A stretch of DNA of 64,000 nucleotides from NCBI GenBank assembly GCA_963748385.1, contig CAVVIQ010000013.1, positions 289,680-353,679 of the forward strand, written 5' to 3'. The position numbers were made by a program, and so were the translations under genes. The stretch is from Rhodoblastus sp963748385 (GTDB taxonomy: Bacteria > Pseudomonadota > Alphaproteobacteria > Rhizobiales > Beijerinckiaceae). Below, in pieces: positions 1 to 9,383 of this stretch (position 1 is the first letter of the stretch; every line of letters begins with the position of its first letter). A model generated the notes under the pieces. It ran no database searches. It was not told where the DNA came from and saw nothing but the letters and a program-made list of their open reading frames with translations.

Positions 1-1285
1 CCTGCGCCGCGATCATGTTAAAGGCGACGAGTTCGCCAACCATCAGATCTCCGTCCAGTACCGCCTTAGCTCCAAAGAGCAGCAAGGCGGCGCTTGACAG
101 CTTGTTGACGTATTGAATGGCATTCTGCCCGCCGACGCCGAGCATGGCCGTCCGGAATGCTGACCGCACATATGCGGCGAGCCGCTCCTCCCATTGCTTT
201 ACGACGATCGGTTCGACCGCCGCCGCCTTGATCGTCTGCATGCCGACGATCGACTCAACCAAGAATTGCTGGCTTTCTGCGCCGCGGTTGAATTTTTCGT
301 CGAGCCTTTCTCGCAACATCGGTCGCGTTACACCGGCAATCAGCATGTATAACGGCAAGGTCGCCAACACGATCAGCGTCAGCTTCCACGAATAAGCAAA
401 AAGGACGGCGATAAAGACGAAAGTGAAGAACAGGTCGAGGGCGGAAAACAGCCCTTGGCCGGTTAGGAAGGAACGAATGGTTTCGAGTTCACGGAAACGC
501 GCTACCGTCTGACCTGTCGGTCGCGTCTCGAAATAGGAAATCGGCAAACGGGCGAGATGTCGAAACAAGCGTTGGCCTAATTCGACATCAATTCGATTCG
601 TGGTGTGAGAAAGCGCGTATGATCGTAAATATTGCAGGACGATGTCGAACGAGCCGATTACCGCAAGTCCGCCAACCAAAACGAACAGGGTCGAGTAACC
701 GCGATGGGTCAAGACCTTGTCGATTACAACCTGAAAGAACAAAGGCGAGATCAAAGCGAAGATTTGGATGAAGAAAGATGCGATCAGCACATGGGCGAGC
801 GGCCGGCGGTAGCGCCACACCGACGATGCGAACCAGCGAAAGCCGAACGTCCGCGGATCAATGCCAACGCCGTGGAAGCGGCGAGCGACGAGGATGATTA
901 GAGGCTCGATCTCGGCGAGTAGCTCGTCAAAGGCGATATCGCGCGGGATGCGGCCTTCTGGGGCGATGACGCGCCATACACCCCCCGATGCCTCGCCGGC
1001 TAAGATCCAGTAGGAGCCGTTTTTCCGCTGCAGGATAGCCGGGAGAGGCGCGGTGGCAAGGCGGCTCGGCGATGGATTTTTGATGACTCGCGCCTTGAGG
1101 CCGACAAGTCTTGCCGCGCGCAGGAGATCCCACACACTGGCCTCCCCGCCGGGAAGCGCCAACTCCTTGGCCAACTGAACTGGATCGGCGACGATGCGGT
1201 AATAGGCCGCGATGCCGCAGATCGCCGAAAGCCCAGATCCTTTGGACGGCTCGACTAAGTCGTCGGGCGACAGGATTCGTTTCAT
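1..1285 (-). CDS. Type I secretion ABC transporter, HlyB-like, 3' end outside window
   Basis: Inner-membrane ABC exporter of the RTX/HlyB type, expected to work with a membrane-fusion protein and an outer-membrane channel to secrete an unfolded protein. 428 residues are visible from the ATG complementary to 1283-1285; the gene runs off the window before the nucleotide-binding domain, so no Walker motifs can be seen. Residues about 10-135 form a C39-peptidase-like domain, but the catalytic Cys position reads Ser (GSGLSAICG) and the His position reads Tyr (NGSYWILAG). It is therefore a degenerate C39-like domain, as in HlyB, pointing to export without leader cleavage. Residues about 150-428 carry the transmembrane domain, including SYFETRPTGQTVARFRELE. 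It diverges from a beta-helix gene that may be its cargo (inference). Confidence 0.9.
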   Translation of the reverse strand, partial: MKRILSPDDLVEPSKGSGLSAICGIAAYYRIVADPVQLAKELALPGGEASVWDLLRAARLVGLKARVIKNPSPSRLATAPLPAILQRKNGSYWILAGEASGGVWRVIAPEGRIPRDIAFDELLAEIEPLIILVARRFHGVGIDPRTFGFRWFASSVWRYRRPLAHVLIASFFIQIFALISPLFFQVVIDKVLTHRGYSTLFVLVGGLAVIGSFDIVLQYLRSYALSHTTNRIDVELGQRLFRHLARLPISYFETRPTGQTVARFRELETIRSFLTGQGLFSALDLFFTFVFIAVLFAYSWKLTLIVLATLPLYMLIAGVTRPMLRERLDEKFNRGAESQQFLVESIVGMQTIKAAAVEPIVVKQWEERLAAYVRSAFRTAMLGVGGQNAIQYVNKLSSAALLLFGAKAVLDGDLMVGELVAFNMIAAQ

Positions 1286-2073
1286 GGGGTCATACAGCCA
1301 ACATTCAAATTCACCTGCATAAGCCGTTTATCGGAGCTAGGGTTGAACCAAGGCGCGCAATTTTGGCTAGCAAAAAGCGTTGTCAGAGCCGTCGGCCCCG
1401 ATTCGCATGTTATTGATTGAGACATTCCAAGCTTGTTTTAAACTTGCGGTATCGTTGAGTGGCCGACCGTCACTGTTGGGTGTTAGTCCGGATCCTGTAA
1501 ATCCAGGTCATATCCGGTGGCCGCGAAGAAGTTGTAGCATCCTGTCAACCTGAGGGCCGGCAGACGGTTGCCGCCTTTCACCCGCAGGACGATACGCATC
1601 GCTCACCAGCTTTGCGCAGCAAGGGTCGTTTATGGCTGCCACCCTGGTCCATGCTGGCGTTGTCGGTTGGCCAAAGCGTTAGAACCTGAGGGTGACCAAC
1701 TCTGGTCTGGACCCAGAACTCCACCGATGGAACCTTCAAGATCCCGAGGAACGCCCGGGGCCATTGCGGCGACATCGGCCGTTGAATGTCGTCGTGAGCA
1801 AGTCAACCAAATGACAACCATAAGTTGTAAACTTGAGTTGGCCGACATCTGAAAATTCAATGGGTTGCATTCACGAGGTCGACTGTATTCATTTATTTTT
1901 CAGCGTAAAAGTCTCGATCATTAAAATTGTAATTATACCCCACACCCGACCTTAGATTCCCTCCGACACAACTCATGCGTGTATTTCGTGAGCGCCCTCT
2001 TCACGCTACGCGGCTCGAATCTTTCAAGTTCGGTTCCGCATTGAGCAGGGGGGCGGGTGAGGAGTGAGGTGCG
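1286..2073. other. Intergenic region with a transposase vestige
   Basis: Between the divergent exporter and beta-helix genes no convincing gene is visible. Short open frames on both strands have no recognisable family. The region should hold both promoters. An AT-rich stretch at about 1880-1960 is the likeliest promoter area, but I could not fix a -35/-10 pair. The only recognisable piece is a short IS5-like end, listed separately. Confidence 0.5.
1461..1496 (+). mobile_element. Vestigial IS5-family right end
   Basis: About 35 bases resemble the last codons and terminal repeat of the IS5-type fragment that ends near 11399. Both copies share the pattern GACCGT...TTGG...TAGTCCGGA.CCT. Only this tip is recognisable and nothing upstream aligns clearly, so it is either a very old remnant or a chance match. 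Confidence 0.4.
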
Positions 2074-3216
2074 ATGTTCAACTTTTCCCAGGGCCTCGAA
2101 GTCTCTGCAGCGAGCTTCGAATCGAACTTATGGAGCGGACATCAAGACGTCGGCCCCGCAATTCAGGCCGCGATTAATGACGTCTCCCAAGCCGGCGGCG
2201 GCATCGTGGAGATTCCCGCTGGAGTGTGGGACATCGGCGCTCCGATCCAACTTGCGTCGAACGTCGAACTCGTCGGCGTCGGCAAAGGCGCAACCCTGAT
2301 GCCGACGGCGAGCGACAATGGCTCAGTACTGCTCTTGAACGGCTATAATGTTCACGATGACTTGATTCAGAACATAACGTTCGACGGCGGCGGTTCGAAC
2401 TTCGCCAATCCAAATCCCGTAATTGAAATTACGATTGGGGATAACATAGTATTTAATGACATCACTGTTGAAAATAGCAGAGGTATCGCCGTATTGATTC
2501 AGGGTGGAGTGCAAAATTCGGGGGTTGAAAACAGCACCTTCGTCAACATTGGGAATTATTGGAAAACAACGGGGTCAGCAAATGATCGCGTCCAGGCGGT
2601 GGTATTTTGTTGCGGCACAGGGAACACAAATAATTTTGCTGACTATAACAAGTTTTCTGATATAGGACTGGACGCGCTGCAATTGTCAAACCAAAATGGA
2701 TTCAGCGCAATAGGCAACACCTTTAAGCTCCAAGATAACCAACATAAACTGCTAAACACATCAACTTATCCAGCTGCCATATTTGCAATGGACGACACAA
2801 ACGCATTAATTTCAGGAAACAATATCTACAACGCGCAGGGCTGCGGGATTGACGCGCCCGGACTGGTCGATTCTTCGATAACGAACAATGTTATTAGCGG
2901 GTGCTACGCTGCCGGCATCGGCTTATTCGAAGATTATTCTGGACAAACTCAAGCATCGAATGTTATAGTAAGCGGAAACTCGCTCACTAACAATGTACAG
3001 TGGTCCAAAAGCCCGTTTGATGGTCAGATAACTATATATAATGGATCTCCATCGAACATTACGCTTAGCAATAATAATATCATTCAAACAACAAAAACTA
3101 AATATGCGACATATGCTGTCGAGGTGCTTGACGCAAGCGTGCAGGGTTTGTCGACCTCTGCCAATAGCAGCTTCTCAACCCAACTCGTAACCTATATCAA
3201 TAGTACGGGCAATTAA
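2074..3216 (+). CDS. Right-handed parallel beta-helix (pectate-lyase-like) protein
   Basis: 380 residues, ATG preceded by GAGGAG. The N-terminus (residues about 25-75: AIQAAINDVSQAGGGIVEIP, then ELVGVGKGATL) matches the opening of pectate-lyase-superfamily proteins such as GH28-like depolymerases and AlgE-type epimerases. The rest is a run of short Asn-rich beta-helix coils (SGNNIYNAQGCGID, ITNNVISGCYAAGIGL, VSGNSLTNNV). No Sec signal peptide and no RTX nonapeptides are visible. It diverges from a type I exporter, so secretion of this protein by that exporter is plausible but unproven. The first 330 bases are GC-rich; the remainder is clearly more AT-rich, which suggests a mosaic or transferred gene. 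A polysaccharide lyase, hydrolase or epimerase role cannot be told apart here. Confidence 0.75.
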   Translation: MFNFSQGLEVSAASFESNLWSGHQDVGPAIQAAINDVSQAGGGIVEIPAGVWDIGAPIQLASNVELVGVGKGATLMPTASDNGSVLLLNGYNVHDDLIQNITFDGGGSNFANPNPVIEITIGDNIVFNDITVENSRGIAVLIQGGVQNSGVENSTFVNIGNYWKTTGSANDRVQAVVFCCGTGNTNNFADYNKFSDIGLDALQLSNQNGFSAIGNTFKLQDNQHKLLNTSTYPAAIFAMDDTNALISGNNIYNAQGCGIDAPGLVDSSITNNVISGCYAAGIGLFEDYSGQTQASNVIVSGNSLTNNVQWSKSPFDGQITIYNGSPSNITLSNNNIIQTTKTKYATYAVEVLDASVQGLSTSANSSFSTQLVTYINSTGN

Positions 3217-3872
3217 GAGCGACTGATGCCTTTGGCGCTTGCTTCCGACTCGTCGGAAGCGAGGACGCGCGCCGGCTGCTGGAGCCTATCGGAAACATTC
3301 CGCCCGCCGAGGCGGAGGCGCACTTTTGCGCCTCGAACGATCTGGCCGCCAGGGCGGCCTGACTTAAACGAAATGACCTCCGGCAAACCCGACGCGCTTC
3401 AGTTGGCGTCCTTCGAACCGGCGGCAAGACGCCAAAGTTCAACAGCCGAATAATCCATCCTGATCTTCACTGTCGCAGGCATGGCGCGAATCGGCCCCGC
3501 GCCAAGGAATCAGATCAAAACACAGGCTTAGGAATCCCCTTCGATTCAGACCGAAAGGCCCTTGGTATAAGGCGGTGAATTCGCGTCGCCGCCGGCCCGG
3601 TGGCGGCCCGCAGAACCGTCCGACTTGAAACGAAGGAACGGACTTTTCCACAAGACGAAATAACAGGCCACTGGCTCCGCCCCTCCGCCTCGTCGATCTC
3701 GAATGAGAGCGGGTTGTGGAACCCCGACGCTATCGAGCGTCAGCTTGCGCATGCGCACCTGTCGCTTCTGCGCAATTTCAGTCTCTATCCGCAATTGATC
3801 AATATCATGGATGCAACGTAAAATGGCATCCTTCTAATCCAGATCGCGTCTGGGCATCACAAGGAGCTGCGG
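3217..3872. other. Intergenic region, no gene seen
   Basis: This 650-base region follows the beta-helix gene and precedes the multi-PAS kinase. The first 145 bases hold three hairpins (listed separately). The remainder, about 3360-3860, shows no gene with a convincing start or family. It ends with the kinase ribosome binding site AAGGAG at 3861-3866. Confidence 0.5.
3241..3359 (+). terminator. Cluster of three perfect hairpins downstream of the beta-helix gene
   Basis: Three perfect inverted repeats lie within 120 bases of the preceding stop codon. The first, 3241-3260, has arms GCTTCCGAC/GTCGGAAGC. The second, 3315-3334, has arms GAGGCGCA/TGCGCCTC around CTTT. The third, 3344-3359, has arms GGCCGCC/GGCGGCC. 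None is followed by a T run, so they may be transcript-stabilising or rho-assisted ends rather than classical terminators. Confidence 0.5.
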
Positions 3873-6800
3873 TTGAACGGCCCCGACATACCGAATGGCC
3901 CGCCCCTCATTCTTATTGTCGGCGATATCAGGGCGTCGGTGCTGGAGGAATTCGTCGCCCGGAATAGCGAAAAGTTCCGGTTCACCCGATTGGACGAATT
4001 CCAGCAGCCGCTTTTTAGGCTGTCCGCCGATACGCCAGTGGTCGCGATTGTCTGGCATGCGCCGCCCGAAAGGGACGCCGCCGTCCTGTTGCGCGCCCTT
4101 TCGGAGGGTCGGCGGGAACTGAGCGTTCTTGCCGTCGTTGTAGCCGACCAGCCGTTCGCCAGGGACGCCGCGACGCGGGAACTGGGCGTGCGCGAAATTT
4201 TGCCCGCCTCGACAGCCAGCGTGGACGACATCGCCTGGGCTGTCGGCAATGTCATCGAATTGCACGCCCTGCGTCGGCGATCAGCCATTCGGGCCAATGA
4301 CGGCAATGCGGACTTTCGTTGCAATCTTTCGATCGATATCGCACCGGGCTTAAGGCGATGCGTCGAAAAATCACCGTTGGGCGCGGCGATGTTCGACCGC
4401 AACCTGCGCTTGCTCGCCGCAAGTCAGAAGTGGTGGAGCGTTCTGGGTGTCGCTGCGCCGATCGCCATCGGCGGGCGAGCCAATGACATCTCCAACAGGG
4501 TCGCGCTGGACTGGGACCATATCGCCGCCGAAGCCCTTGCGGGGAAGACGAGCGAGCGGAGCGAATTGACCTTCGAGGGTAGCGATGGACCGCGCTGGTT
4601 GCGATGTACTGCCTATCCATGGATGGACCGTCGTGATGTCGTCGGCGGCGTCGTGATGTCCGCTGAAGACATCACCGAGGCGCAAAGGAATATGGCCGAG
4701 CGGCAGGCGATGGAGGAAAGTTATTGCAACTTTTTCGAACACGCCGCTTTCGGCGCGGCGGAAATTTTGGTCGATGGGCGGATCCAACGCGTCAACGATC
4801 GGATTTGCCAGATGGGCGGTTATGAGCGTCAGGATTTGATCGGTCGTTTTGTTACGGAATTTCTTTACCCCGACGAGCAGGCCGAAAATCTCGTCGCACG
4901 TTCGACCCATTTAAATGACGGCGAGAGCACTTTTGTGCATGGCGCGCGATACATCGGTAAAGACGGTGTTTACCGCCGGGTCCGAATCACGGGGAAACCA
5001 GTGCGCAATGCCTCCGGCGTAGCGCTCTATGCGACTGGCATTGTCGAGGACATCACAGATCAAATCGAGGCCGACGCGGCGTTGCGCGACAGTGAGGAGA
5101 GGTATCGCGCGTTCTTCAATAACGGAGCTTTCGGCGCCATCGAAGTCAGCATCGATGGCGTCATCACAAAGCCGAATAAATCCCTTTGCCGCATCATCGG
5201 TTTCAGCGACATCGAACTGATCGGCCGTCGGGTGGAGACGTTCGTCCACCAGGACGACCTGGACGCCTTTATGGCCGCTCGCACGGCCTATATTCAGGGC
5301 GATCCCGGGCAGATCAACCGAACTTGGCGCGTCGTGCACAAAGACGGTTCACTGATCTGGTTGGGGGTACAATTGACCCTTATCCGCGACAAGGATGGCG
5401 CTCCCCTTTATTCCTGCGGCGTCCTGGAAGATATGACGGAGCAGAAAAAAGCCGAACAGGCGATCCGAGACAGCGAGGAACGCTACCGAATCTTTTTCAA
5501 CAATGGCGCCTTCGGCGCAATCGAGGCGGATCCAGATGGCCGAATTCTGCGCGTCAATAAATGGATTTGCGACACAAGCGGCTACTCCCTCGAGGAGTTG
5601 ATAGGGAGCCAAATTCTCGAATTCATGCATCCGGACGACCTTGCCGCCTATTTGGCGGCGCGATCGTCCTACATCGATGGCCAGAAGGACGCCGTGAACG
5701 GCGTCTGGCGTTTTAAGCGTAAGCACGACGGTTATTTTTCGTTGCGCACCCAAGCGACCATGATCCGCGACGAACAGGGAAAGCCGCTCTATTCATGCGG
5801 GATTGGCGAGGACGTCACCGAGGAATTGGCGGCGCAGGAGGCGTTGCGGGCGAGCGAGGCGCGCTATCGCGCCTTTTTCGACAATGGCGCTTTCGGAGCG
5901 CTGGAGAGCGATCTGTCCGGACGGCTGATCAAGGTCAATCAATTCATGGCCGATCTCGGCGGTTACGAGCCCGAGGACATGATTGGCCGAACAATGCTCG
6001 AATTCATCCATCCCGACGACCGCTATCATTGCCAGGAGGTCATCAACCGGCTGGTGCGCGGCGACGTGGACGCCACGGTGGAGGCGAGACGGTTTCGCCG
6101 CAAGGACGGCGAATACAGCTGGATCAGGTTCCGCCCGATGCTGCTGCGCGACGCCAATGGCGCGCCCGCCTATCTATGCGCGATCGCCGAAGACATCAGC
6201 GAGGAATTGAAAGCGGAAATCGCTTTGCGCGAGAGCGAGGAACGGCTGCGCAAGCTCAGCGACAATATTCCCAACACTGCCGTTTACACCCTCACGCGGG
6301 GACCTACGGGTTCGCCGCACGTATCCTATATCAGCGCCGGCGTCCAAGCATTGACGGGCGTGAAACCCGAAGAAGTCATCACCAATATCGCCGGGCTCTT
6401 CGAAATGATTTTTCCCGCGCACCGGCAGGATTATATCGGCGCCGCGCTGAAATGTGCAGAACAAATGAGCGACCTTCTCATCGAGCTGCCGATTACGCGA
6501 CGCGACGGCCAACTGAGATGGATTCGGCTCCACTCACGGCCAACGCGCCTCCAGGACGGACGGGTCGTGTGGGACGGCGTGGTGACGGACATTACTGAAC
6601 GCAAACTGGCTGAAATCGCATTGGAGCGCAACGAGGCGCGGTTAAGCGCCGTTCTCGATGGCGCGCAGGACGGAATTCTGTCGGCCGACGAAAATGGCGA
6701 GATCCAATCCATCAACGCTGCCGGCGCCGCCATGCTCGGCTATGAGCGGCGGGAATTGATCGGGCAAAACACGCACTTGCTTTGCGTGGACTGCGACGGC

Positions 6801-7694
6801 GCGTCTTGTGGTCCGAAAAGACCTCTCGTTCAAATGGGCTCTGCGGACGGACATCCGCGAACCCTGACATGTCCCCGCAAGGATGGCTCGACCTTCCCGG
6901 CGGAGGTCAGGACGTTCCGCAGCCATATCGGCGCTGCGCCGCTGTATGTCAGCTTTTTTCGCGATCTGTCGGAGCGACGCGTCATCGAGGCGCGGATGGA
7001 GCAGTTGAAGGAGCAACGTCTGGCGGCCATGGGCGGCATGGCGGCGGCTCTGGCGCATGAATTGAATCAGCCCCTCGCCGCGATCTCCCTTCAAGTCGAG
7101 ACCGCCCAAAGGTTGAGCCGGCTGGCCCCCGAGGATCGTCCGTTCAGCATCGAGGAAAGCCTCGACGCGGCCGTCGCCCAGACCTTGCGCGCGGGCGAGA
7201 TCATTAGCCATTTGCGGCAGTTCGCGGCGCGTGGTGAGCCGGACAAGTCGATTCAGAGTCTGCACGCCCTTTTGCGGGAGGTTTGCGCCGCGGCTCCCGT
7301 CAAGGGGCCCGGTCGGATCGAAATGCGTTTCGACGCCGCGCGGGACATTGTTTTCGTCGACAAGGTCCAGATCAAACAGGTCGTGTTCAACCTGGTTCGC
7401 AACGCCTTCGAGGCCATGACGCATGTTCTCGAGCCTGTCCTGGCTATCGCCACAAGGAATGGCGAGGACAATTCGATCCTCGTCGATTTTACCGACAGCG
7501 GTCAGGGCATAAGCGAAACGATCAAGGGCAAACTCTTTGAACCGCTGACGACAACCAAGCCCGCGGGAATGGGGGTCGGGCTTTCGCTCTCCCGCGCCAT
7601 CGCGGCGATCCATTCCGGCGGCTTGAGCGTCTCCTCCAAAGCGGCCCGAGGCGCCACGTTCACCCTGATGCTGCCTCTTCAGACGATCGATTGA
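3873..7694 (+). CDS. Multi-PAS sensor histidine kinase, FixL-type output
   Basis: 1273 residues, TTG start chosen because AAGGAG lies 6 bases upstream. Residues 1-140 resemble a degenerate receiver domain. Seven PAS domains follow at roughly 165-275, 280-400, 405-525, 530-655, 655-780, 785-910 and 915-1040. The kinase core has the H-box AHELNQPLAAIS with His1062, an N-box NLVRNAFEAM, and G-boxes DSGQGIS and GMGVGLSLSR. No transmembrane segment is seen, so it is probably cytoplasmic. The HELNQPL box and partner gene are typical of FixL/TodS-like kinases acting on FixJ-type regulators, which begin 6 bases downstream here. Signal and any cofactor are unknown; a FixL-type haem pocket was not identified. 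Four of the PAS domains form an exact tandem array. Confidence 0.93.
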   Translation: MNGPDIPNGPPLILIVGDIRASVLEEFVARNSEKFRFTRLDEFQQPLFRLSADTPVVAIVWHAPPERDAAVLLRALSEGRRELSVLAVVVADQPFARDAATRELGVREILPASTASVDDIAWAVGNVIELHALRRRSAIRANDGNADFRCNLSIDIAPGLRRCVEKSPLGAAMFDRNLRLLAASQKWWSVLGVAAPIAIGGRANDISNRVALDWDHIAAEALAGKTSERSELTFEGSDGPRWLRCTAYPWMDRRDVVGGVVMSAEDITEAQRNMAERQAMEESYCNFFEHAAFGAAEILVDGRIQRVNDRICQMGGYERQDLIGRFVTEFLYPDEQAENLVARSTHLNDGESTFVHGARYIGKDGVYRRVRITGKPVRNASGVALYATGIVEDITDQIEADAALRDSEERYRAFFNNGAFGAIEVSIDGVITKPNKSLCRIIGFSDIELIGRRVETFVHQDDLDAFMAARTAYIQGDPGQINRTWRVVHKDGSLIWLGVQLTLIRDKDGAPLYSCGVLEDMTEQKKAEQAIRDSEERYRIFFNNGAFGAIEADPDGRILRVNKWICDTSGYSLEELIGSQILEFMHPDDLAAYLAARSSYIDGQKDAVNGVWRFKRKHDGYFSLRTQATMIRDEQGKPLYSCGIGEDVTEELAAQEALRASEARYRAFFDNGAFGALESDLSGRLIKVNQFMADLGGYEPEDMIGRTMLEFIHPDDRYHCQEVINRLVRGDVDATVEARRFRRKDGEYSWIRFRPMLLRDANGAPAYLCAIAEDISEELKAEIALRESEERLRKLSDNIPNTAVYTLTRGPTGSPHVSYISAGVQALTGVKPEEVITNIAGLFEMIFPAHRQDYIGAALKCAEQMSDLLIELPITRRDGQLRWIRLHSRPTRLQDGRVVWDGVVTDITERKLAEIALERNEARLSAVLDGAQDGILSADENGEIQSINAAGAAMLGYERRELIGQNTHLLCVDCDGASCGPKRPLVQMGSADGHPRTLTCPRKDGSTFPAEVRTFRSHIGAAPLYVSFFRDLSERRVIEARMEQLKEQRLAAMGGMAAALAHELNQPLAAISLQVETAQRLSRLAPEDRPFSIEESLDAAVAQTLRAGEIISHLRQFAARGEPDKSIQSLHALLREVCAAAPVKGPGRIEMRFDAARDIVFVDKVQIKQVVFNLVRNAFEAMTHVLEPVLAIATRNGEDNSILVDFTDSGQGISETIKGKLFEPLTTTKPAGMGVGLSLSRAIAAIHSGGLSVSSKAARGATFTLMLPLQTID
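4731..6254 (+). repeat. Four tandem PAS units with an exact 381-bp period
   Basis: The phrase FF(N/D/E)(N/H).AFGA occurs at residues 287, 414, 541 and 668 of the kinase, that is at bases 4731, 5112, 5493 and 5874. Each step is exactly 127 codons. The units also share GYERQDLIG / GYSLEELIG-type and HPDD motifs. The constant period points to successive in-frame duplication of a single PAS unit; the flanking PAS domains do not fit the period. Confidence 0.9.
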
Positions 7695-7700
7695 TCGGTC

Positions 7701-8303
7701 ATGCCCAATCTTGTTGTTCATATTGTCGATGACGACGAGGCGCTCCGCACCGCCCTGCAAAGGGTTCTTCAGCTGGAGGGTTTCGACATCAAAACCTACA
7801 AATCGGCCGACGCGTTCCTGGAACGCGCGCAGACTGCGCCGGGGCAATGCCTGCTTGCTGATTTGCGCATGCCGGGCATGTCCGGAATGGACCTGCTGTC
7901 AGAGGTCCTGGCGCGAGGCCTCGGCTTGAAAGTCATTCTGCTCACCGCCCATGCCGATGTTGCGCTCGCTGTTCAGGCAACGAAAATCGGCGCCGCCGAT
8001 GTCCTGGAAAAGCCATTCCAGTCCAAAGCCTTGATTTCGGCGATTCGTTCAGCGGAGGCGGCGCAAACGCAAGCCCCGAACGTCGACGAAAAATCCGACG
8101 CTGCGCGGCGATTCGCGAATCTTTCCGCCCGCGAACGTGACGTGCTCGACCGCCTCGTTCTTGGCCTGCAAAATAAGCTGATCGCCTATGAGCTCGGCAT
8201 CAGCCACCGCACCGTGGAGATCCATCGCGCCAATATCATGAAAAAGACTGGCGTCAGCAGCTTATCAGAACTTATTCGAACCTATATTGGAGCTGGTCAT
8301 TAA
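7701..8303 (+). CDS. FixJ-family response regulator (REC + LuxR-type HTH)
   Basis: 200 residues, ATG 6 bases after the kinase stop, so almost certainly the cognate partner. The receiver domain (1-120) has the acidic pocket VDDDE (Asp10-Asp12), phosphoacceptor Asp54 in LADLRMPGMSG, Thr82 and Lys104 in EKPFQ. The C-terminal LuxR/GerE helix-turn-helix runs from LSARERDVLDRLV to about residue 195, with the typical AYELGISHRTVEIHRANIM recognition region. Phosphorylated FixJ-like proteins dimerise and activate transcription. Targets are unknown; the nearest downstream gene is the small ORF at 8539. Confidence 0.95.
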   Translation: MPNLVVHIVDDDEALRTALQRVLQLEGFDIKTYKSADAFLERAQTAPGQCLLADLRMPGMSGMDLLSEVLARGLGLKVILLTAHADVALAVQATKIGAADVLEKPFQSKALISAIRSAEAAQTQAPNVDEKSDAARRFANLSARERDVLDRLVLGLQNKLIAYELGISHRTVEIHRANIMKKTGVSSLSELIRTYIGAGH

Positions 8304-8538
8304 TTATTTTTCATTATGTTTGTACTAACTGCTTTCCACTATCATTTTCTATTATCAGTACGGCAACAACAATTCTTCATAAGTATAATTTAGCGCGGTC
8401 CCGTGCGCGCAGATGGGGCGTCCGTGCGGAGTTCGCCAATAAGGGTTTTCCCTTATTGACCCCTGATAATGCGCGCTTGATGATAACTTTATAGTTACTC
8501 ACGCCTCCATGTGAGGGCGGGGCGTTTAGGTTTGTGTC
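8304..8538. other. Intergenic region after the two-component pair
   Basis: AT-rich at 8303-8390. It contains one perfect hairpin at 8437-8458 with arms CAATAAGGG/CCCTTATTG around a TTTT loop. The hairpin may end the kinase-regulator transcript or lie in the leader of the small gene at 8539. No other feature was recognised. Confidence 0.5.
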
Positions 8539-8790
8539 GTGGGCGTAATAGAAATGTTGGCCATAACAGAAGAAAACGACACAATGCCTCAATGCCTCGC
8601 TCAACGCTCCTTCGACAAAACGTCGCCTGGCGCAAATCAACGGCTGTTCGACCATATTCAACGCGCCGAAATAGAATTGAGTTTTGCGCTCGCGGAAGCG
8701 CAGGCGATCAACGACGGCGCCACAATCGCGATGATCGAATTCGCATTGGCGGCGATGCGTTCGTCGAACCGGTCCCAATTCCTCGGATGA
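8539..8790 (+). CDS. Small helical protein of unknown function (A)
   Basis: 83 residues if started at GTG 8539; ATG 8554 and ATG 8584 are alternatives and no ribosome binding site decides between them. The core (FDHIQRAEIELSFALAEAQ, then IAMIEFALAAM) is two predicted amphipathic helices. It resembles in pattern the small helical proteins at 15102 and 16571, though more weakly than those two resemble each other. It has no transmembrane segment or metal-binding motif. Being next to the two-component pair, it may be one of its targets (inference). Confidence 0.5.
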   Translation: MGVIEMLAITEENDTMPQCLAQRSFDKTSPGANQRLFDHIQRAEIELSFALAEAQAINDGATIAMIEFALAAMRSSNRSQFLG

Positions 8791-8960
8791 CAAGCGCATT
8801 GCGACCGTTGATGACGTTCGCCGGTTCGTTTTCGCCTCGGACTGGCCCGGTGTGTGGGCGCGGCGGCCGCAATTGAATTGAATGTTGCGCTTGCTTTCTT
8901 CCACTCTGCTTGGGCGCCGCGGCGCCGAAAAATTGACGGCCGTCACTTGGCCTTCGATTC

Positions 8961-9185
8961 CTAATGCATTCGAACCGGGCCCTCGGTTGGTGCCGGAGCG
9001 ATCTCTAAGTATACACCGCCGCAGTTCGGACAGATCATCACCGAGGCCACCCTCGCCAGTGATGTGGATGGCGGCAGGAAGTTGTACGGGGCGCGCCAGC
9101 TATGGCCGCAACTGCGACATGCCGCTTTGACGGCGTCGACTTCGAGCGCCATCAAATCGCCGAGTGTAAGCTTTAAGAACGCCAT
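8961..9185 (-). CDS. Small zinc-ribbon protein
   Basis: 74 residues, ATG preceded by GGGGAAGG with good spacing. Two CxxC knuckles (CRSC at 23-26 and CPNC at 52-55) make a typical zinc ribbon, suggesting a small nucleic-acid- or protein-binding factor. The family was not recognised. Upstream on the same strand there is no clear partner gene, only a strong hairpin at 9357-9383. Coding is supported by the start signal and the motif, not by context. Confidence 0.6.
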   Translation of the reverse strand: MAFLKLTLGDLMALEVDAVKAACRSCGHSWRAPYNFLPPSTSLARVASVMICPNCGGVYLEIAPAPTEGPVRMH

Positions 9186-9356
9186 TTGCCTTCCCCGTGA
9201 TGGCGATCGGCCCGATCAGCCCCAGCGCGAGGTTAATCCGCGACCCGCGAACCATAAAAGATTTGAACGCATAAACAATCGCTCCGACCCGCGAACCAGA
9301 GGAAGCGTTCCTAAGCGATTGATCCCGCGCGGAGCTGACCACAACCAAAAAATGCG

Positions 9357-9383
9357 CCTTGCGTCGAGTTGCTCGACGCAAGG
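9357..9383. terminator. Perfect 12-bp hairpin with 3-base loop
   Basis: Arms CCTTGCGTCGAG and CTCGACGCAAGG are exactly complementary around TTG. There is no flanking T run on either strand. Position and strength suit a transcript end or a protein-binding palindrome between the zinc-ribbon gene and the remnant zone to its right. Confidence 0.5.

Noticed and set aside
6642..7847. 401-residue open frame antisense to the kinase end
   Set aside because: Overlaps the kinase core and the regulator start, both with invariant motifs; no domain in the antisense frame.
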